Shown piece by piece: positions 5,370-7,405 of a DNA stretch of 7,405 nt. The notes beneath the pieces are model-generated. The model was not told the DNA's origin. It saw only the letters and a list, made by a program, of their open reading frames with translations, and did not search any database. Within the stretch, counting starts at the first letter, position 1; each line of letters opens with the position of its first letter. This stretch comes from CAIOJG01 sp964477455 (GTDB lineage Bacteria > Patescibacteriota > Patescibacteriia > Magasanikbacterales > GWA2-37-8): assembly GCA_964477455.1 (NCBI GenBank), contig CAYZHG010000069.1, forward strand, positions 1 to 7,405, given 5' to 3'. The translations under genes were made by a program, and so were the position numbers.

Positions 5370-5392
5370 ATGTATTTCAAGTTGGAATACAT
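5370..5392 (+). other. Hairpin in the leader of the 70-aa gene
   Basis: ATGTATTTC (5370-5378) pairs with GGAAUACAU (5384-5392) in RNA, nine pairs including one G-U, around AAGTT. It ends 17 nt before the ribosome binding site and could stabilise the transcript or regulate initiation. There is no T run, so it is not a terminator. Confidence 0.45.
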
Positions 5393-5419
5393 CATTGTTC
5401 TTTGACATTGGAGGTTTGC

Positions 5420-5632
5420 ATGTTTGATCCATTTCAGTTTGTGGACAGGTCGCAATATCGCGATAGTGATCCAGAAGATAAGTGGGTGATGATTGTGTTT
5501 GTAATTTTACTAATGCTAACTGCGTTTTGGTTGGATTCAACCAAAACTGATAGCAGGACGGCAGAACACAAGGACGCAATTTTTTCTGAAGATGCCAACC
5601 AACAGCATGGCTTGACTGATGGCTATCCATAG
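5420..5632 (+). CDS. Small single-pass membrane protein, 70 aa (cassette gene 2)
   Basis: The start at ATG 5420 is set by GGAGG (5410-5414) 5 nt upstream. The frame is open back to an ATG at 5327, but that one lies inside the long hairpin of the upstream element and would read through a run of nine G. The 70-aa protein has an acidic, polar N terminus (MFDPFQFVDR; about 1-20), one strongly hydrophobic segment (KWVMIVFVILLMLTAFWL, 21-38) and a polar, charged C-terminal tail (39-70). This is the pattern of a small single-pass membrane protein; no signal peptidase or lipobox motif is seen. I recognise no family. The second copy of the structured element begins 24 nt after the stop, so gene and element again form a unit. 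Many small phage or cassette proteins look like this, so no function is assigned. Confidence 0.65.
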   Translation: MFDPFQFVDRSQYRDSDPEDKWVMIVFVILLMLTAFWLDSTKTDSRTAEHKDAIFSEDANQQHGLTDGYP

Positions 5633-5655
5633 TCAGCATGCCATTGGCATTAGGC

Positions 5656-5738
5656 GTGCCGACATTTGCACACTTAATACCGCTAGCCGTCGGTATATAC
5701 GGCTTCCCATTCTGTTCCCATATTCTATGGTAACAGAA
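5656..5738 (+). repeat. Structured element, copy 2 (hairpin, H-type pseudoknot, long hairpin)
   Basis: Same layout as copy 1: GTGC (5656-5659) with GCAC (5668-5671), again an 8-nt loop; the same 7-nt spacing; pseudoknot strands ACCG (5679-5682) with CGGT (5691-5694) and AGCCGT (5685-5690) with ACGGCT (5699-5704), its 4-nt loop now ATAT; then a long hairpin with arms 5710-5722 and 5726-5738, 12 of 13 pairs, loop TTC. The hairpin arms differ almost completely in sequence from copy 1, yet both close with ATA/TAT at the tip. It follows cassette gene 2. Confidence 0.75.
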
Positions 5739-5743
5739 CAGGT

Positions 5744-5772
5744 AAAAAAACTTATTTAATAAAAGTTTTTTT
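5744..5772. terminator. AT-rich bidirectional terminator-like hairpin
   Basis: AAAAAAACTT (5744-5753) pairs perfectly with AAGTTTTTTT (5763-5772) around a 9-nt loop. With A7 on one side and T7 on the other it could end transcription in both directions, though the stem is weak. It lies directly after element copy 2. Confidence 0.5.
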
Positions 5773-5778
5773 AAATAT
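5768..5778. repeat. Right copy of the 11-bp direct repeat
   Basis: TTTTTAAATAT, identical to 4800-4810. This copy begins inside the T run of the preceding hairpin and ends 23 nt before the deacylase ATG. Confidence 0.4.
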
Positions 5779-5801
5779 TTTATCAATTAGTTTGTAATTT
5801 T

Positions 5802-6728
5802 ATGAAATTTGTTTCTAAAAAAATTTCCATCGGTTCGTTTGGGGTAGCTGATTTTTCTCTGCCGATTCTTTCTGGTGGTGATAATGGGCCAAAAGTTTTA
5901 ATTGTTAACAATATTCATGGTGATGAAGTAACTGGATTTTTTGTATTGGAAAAATTATTATCTTTGTTGCCTGATAAAATTAATGGCCAGATCAATATTA
6001 TTACAACAGCCAATCCTTTTGGGTTGATTCATCGACAGAGGTTTTTGCCATTTGATGAAGTTGATCCTAATCGTGGTTTTCCAACTGTTCAGCCAGCTCG
6101 TGGTATCGCTGTACCATTTCGAGATAAATTAACTAATTTAGCTCTTCAACATGATTTTATAATTGATTTGCACTCTTTTATGAAACCATGTTTAAGTGCC
6201 GGGTTATTATTGCCTCAGAAAGATGAAAAAACCGATCTTTTGGTACGTCGTTGTTTGAATGTATCAAACGCGGATATTTTAATTAAAATGAATGTTAAGA
6301 CCACAGAAAAAAGAGCGAGTAGTGCTTTGGGTATACATTTAATTCAAAATGGTAAATTGTTTTTTGTTTTAGAATTTAATCCAATTCGTCAAATAAAAAA
6401 TGATGACTCCTTAGTAAAATTTGCTGACGGCTTATTAAATATTTTAGCGATTCTTGGTTTGATTAATAAAACAGAATTACCTATAAATAATTTACCATTA
6501 TTTGAGCGACAGTCTTTGATTAGCAATGATTCAGGTTTGTTTGTGCCACAAATTAATTTGAATAACGAAATTAAGAAAGGTGGAATTATTGGATTTTTAA
6601 TTAATCCAAAAAATTTAATGCGGTCGCCGATAGTATCTCCATTTGAAGGAATAATCACCGAAATTGCTGACAGACAGTTTTATATGTTGGGAGAAAAATT
6701 AGCGACTATTGGAAAAAAAGTTCTTTAA
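5802..6728 (+). CDS. Succinylglutamate desuccinylase/aspartoacylase (AstE/AspA) family zinc deacylase
   Basis: A 308-aa metal-dependent amidohydrolase of the M14-like AstE/AspA family, which removes an acyl group from an N-acyl amino acid or similar amide in the cytoplasm. Visible: NNIHGDE (36-42) with zinc ligands H39 and E42; DPNRGFP (88-94), the substrate-binding Asn-Arg motif; DLHS (122-125) with the third ligand H124; and LEFNP (190-194) with the likely catalytic Glu E191. A C-terminal beta-rich part (about 235-308), ending in SPFEGIITEI and a glycine-containing tail, fits the family's C-terminal domain. Length is normal. The true substrate cannot be told from sequence. There is no ribosome binding site before the ATG and no clear promoter, so it may depend on read-through, perhaps originally from the trpR promoter. 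Composition is AT-rich like the resident genes, so the deacylase appears older in this locus than the island beside it. Confidence 0.88.
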   Translation: MKFVSKKISIGSFGVADFSLPILSGGDNGPKVLIVNNIHGDEVTGFFVLEKLLSLLPDKINGQINIITTANPFGLIHRQRFLPFDEVDPNRGFPTVQPARGIAVPFRDKLTNLALQHDFIIDLHSFMKPCLSAGLLLPQKDEKTDLLVRRCLNVSNADILIKMNVKTTEKRASSALGIHLIQNGKLFFVLEFNPIRQIKNDDSLVKFADGLLNILAILGLINKTELPINNLPLFERQSLISNDSGLFVPQINLNNEIKKGGIIGFLINPKNLMRSPIVSPFEGIITEIADRQFYMLGEKLATIGKKVL

Positions 6729-6746
6729 AAATATTTTGTCTGTCAG
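6667..6746. repeat. 10-bp perfect inverted repeat spanning the deacylase stop
   Basis: CTGACAGACA (6667-6676) and TGTCTGTCAG (6737-6746) are perfect inverted copies 60 bp apart, one inside the deacylase gene and one 8 bp after its stop. They could be a long-range mRNA stem or the scar of a neighbouring insertion, or chance. Confidence 0.35.
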
Positions 6747-6747
6747 A

Positions 6748-6780
6748 TGCAATTTTTTAGGAAAGTCCTTGAGAGTTGCA
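6748..6780 (+). other. Long RNA hairpin between the deacylase gene and the right-edge gene
   Basis: TGCAATTTTT (6748-6757) pairs with GAGAGTTGCA (6771-6780), ten pairs including three G-U. After a T-T mismatch, AGGA (6759-6762) pairs with TCCT (6766-6769) around a 3-nt loop. The G-U pairs mean the stem works as plus-strand RNA and much less well on the other strand. There is no T run behind it, so it is a leader structure or small RNA rather than a terminator. The rest of 6729-6838 holds the ribosome binding site and no gene I can support. Confidence 0.45.
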
Positions 6781-6838
6781 CTGGCGGATAATGTAAATTA
6801 TTTGTCAGCATCGGTGTCAATCGTCAAAGGTGGTCGTC

Positions 6839-7405
6839 ATGAAGATTGTATATGACTCAAATAGTGCCTCCAAGCTTCCGATGGGATTTCACACTTTTCC
6901 AGAAGTGTTGAACCTCACTGAGGTTGAACAGGCTCGAGTTCTTCGCATCGGAGAGCTTTCACACAGTGTCTTGTGCAAGGTGAATGATTTGGCTGCTTTG
7001 GCCATGTCATCGGATGATGCAAATTTGCAGTGGTTGCGTCGGCTCTTGCTTGGTTCAATTCCTGTCGAACATCATGGTCTCGCCAAGGAATTGATGATCA
7101 AGTGCGCCGGCCAAAGCCCTGTTCATCTGTTTCGAGCCGATGTGGTTGGTGGTGGGCAGATCGCCGAGTTGCAGTGTCCTGGGTCTGGGTGGGCGTACAC
7201 ACACGCACTTGAACTTCAGTACGGCATCCCGGCGCAAGAGTCTCCGATCATTGCCGCTTACCTCAAGTGGGCACAGGGTCGGGACCTCACCTGGTGGTTG
7301 CACGAACCGAAACACGAAAGGTCGGTACGGTTTCTGATTGAGGAATGTCGGAGTGTGGGCTTGAACATCAAGATGTTCACCACTGCCGATTTCAATCCGG
7401 AAGAC
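6839..7405 (+). CDS. GC-rich orphan gene, possible circularly permuted ATP-grasp-like protein (runs off the right edge)
   Basis: The ATG at 6839 is preceded by AAAGGTGG about 6 nt upstream, a strong ribosome binding site, and 189 codons are open to the window edge. The protein begins MKIVYDSNSASKLPMG; no signal peptide or membrane helix is visible. The segment LFRADVVGGGQIAELQCPGS (97-116) followed by a Gly-Trp and HALELQYG (122-129) matches the pattern R-x-D...G...v-x-E...PG-x-G seen in circularly permuted ATP-grasp-like proteins. The following stretch (about 150-185, WWLHEP...RFLIEECRSVGLNIKMF) resembles their region in which a helix precedes a predicted L-x-x-x-G-x-x-v strand. This is a by-eye resemblance only. 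The catalytic ATP-grasp part would lie beyond the window. Composition (38 G+C in 7141-7200) and ribosome binding site differ sharply from the adjacent deacylase gene, suggesting transfer, perhaps of the same origin as the small-gene island. Confidence 0.6.
   Translation, partial: MKIVYDSNSASKLPMGFHTFPEVLNLTEVEQARVLRIGELSHSVLCKVNDLAALAMSSDDANLQWLRRLLLGSIPVEHHGLAKELMIKCAGQSPVHLFRADVVGGGQIAELQCPGSGWAYTHALELQYGIPAQESPIIAAYLKWAQGRDLTWWLHEPKHERSVRFLIEECRSVGLNIKMFTTADFNPED

Larger units (their letters stand above)
4811..5767. other. Cassette-like island of small orphan genes and repeated structured elements
   Basis: Between the trp attenuator and the deacylase gene, base composition rises (32 G+C in 5041-5100 against 17 in 6421-6480), ribosome binding sites become strong, and two orphan genes each carry the same structured element behind them (5253-5341 and 5656-5738), spaced 403 bp apart. 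An 11-bp direct repeat stands at both ends. This looks like inserted DNA built from gene-plus-element units. No integrase, transposase or canonical integron attC core (RYYYAAC...GTTRRRY) is visible, so the mechanism of arrival is unknown. Confidence 0.45.

Noticed and set aside
5327..5632. Longer version of cassette gene 2 (101 aa)
   Set aside because: Its ATG lies inside the long hairpin of element copy 1 and has no ribosome binding site; ATG 5420 has one.
5253..5738. Classical integron attC sites or a CRISPR array
   Set aside because: The element copies lack RYYYAAC/GTTRRRY core ends, and there are only two copies about 400 bp apart with genes between them, not short repeats and spacers.
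5325..5786. 153-codon minus-strand frame across the island
   Set aside because: It runs antisense through both hairpin elements, the G run and cassette gene 2, lacks a ribosome binding site, and its predicted protein shows no family features. The plus-strand gene has a clear GGAGG.
7030..7337. Alternative frames on both strands within the GC-rich right-edge gene
   Set aside because: They overlap a 189-codon frame with a strong ribosome binding site; high G+C gives spurious open frames.

Overview
The window looks like a chromosomal segment of a low-GC, streamlined bacterium. The resident genes are AT-rich (for example 17 G+C in the 60 bases 6421-6480), their ribosome binding sites are weak or absent, and the gene set (ClpC, one phosphohexomutase, an AstE/AspA-type deacylase) would fit Patescibacteria/CPR. 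That assignment is an inference, because there is no rRNA or marker gene here.

Layout. 1-2830 (minus strand): a clpC-type AAA+ unfoldase gene, followed 5 nt later by the start of a low-complexity protein that runs off the left edge. 2831-2872: a very short divergent intergenic region in which a perfect 10-bp palindrome can serve as the -10 box in both directions. 2873-4270 (plus): a phosphomannomutase/phosphoglucomutase gene with a clear intrinsic terminator. 4333-4804: a compact tryptophan control module. It has a TTGACA/TATACT promoter overlapped by a 26-bp near-palindrome (probable operator), a TrpR-type repressor gene, and one base later a 20-codon leader peptide with tandem Trp codons and the 1:2, 2:3 and 3:4 pairings of an attenuator. 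No tryptophan gene follows.

4805-5767: a roughly 1-kb island of different character (32 G+C in 5041-5100). It begins with a second, riboswitch- or attenuator-like leader of competing helices. It then holds two small orphan genes (69 and 70 aa), each with a strong GGAGG ribosome binding site. Each gene is followed by the same structured element: a GTGC/GCAC hairpin, an H-type pseudoknot, then a long hairpin whose shape is kept while its sequence differs. Gene plus element repeats at about 400-bp spacing, so the island resembles a cassette array. An 11-bp direct repeat (TTTTTAAATAT) lies at both of its ends. 5802-6728: an AT-rich AstE/AspA-family zinc deacylase gene with no ribosome binding site of its own. 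6839-7405: a GC-rich gene (38 G+C in 7141-7200) with a good ribosome binding site, running off the right edge; its protein resembles the N-terminal part of circularly permuted ATP-grasp-like enzymes.

How the parts may work together. The trpR promoter, operator and attenuator form a dual repression/attenuation switch, as in the Escherichia coli trp operon and, in gene order, the chlamydial trpR-trpL-trpBA operon. What it now controls is unclear. Either the cassette island has separated the switch from its target (removing the island would place the deacylase start about 23 nt after the remaining TTTTTAAATAT copy), or tryptophan governs the small cassette genes. The trp attenuator and the repeated pseudoknot element are the two most interesting signals in the window.
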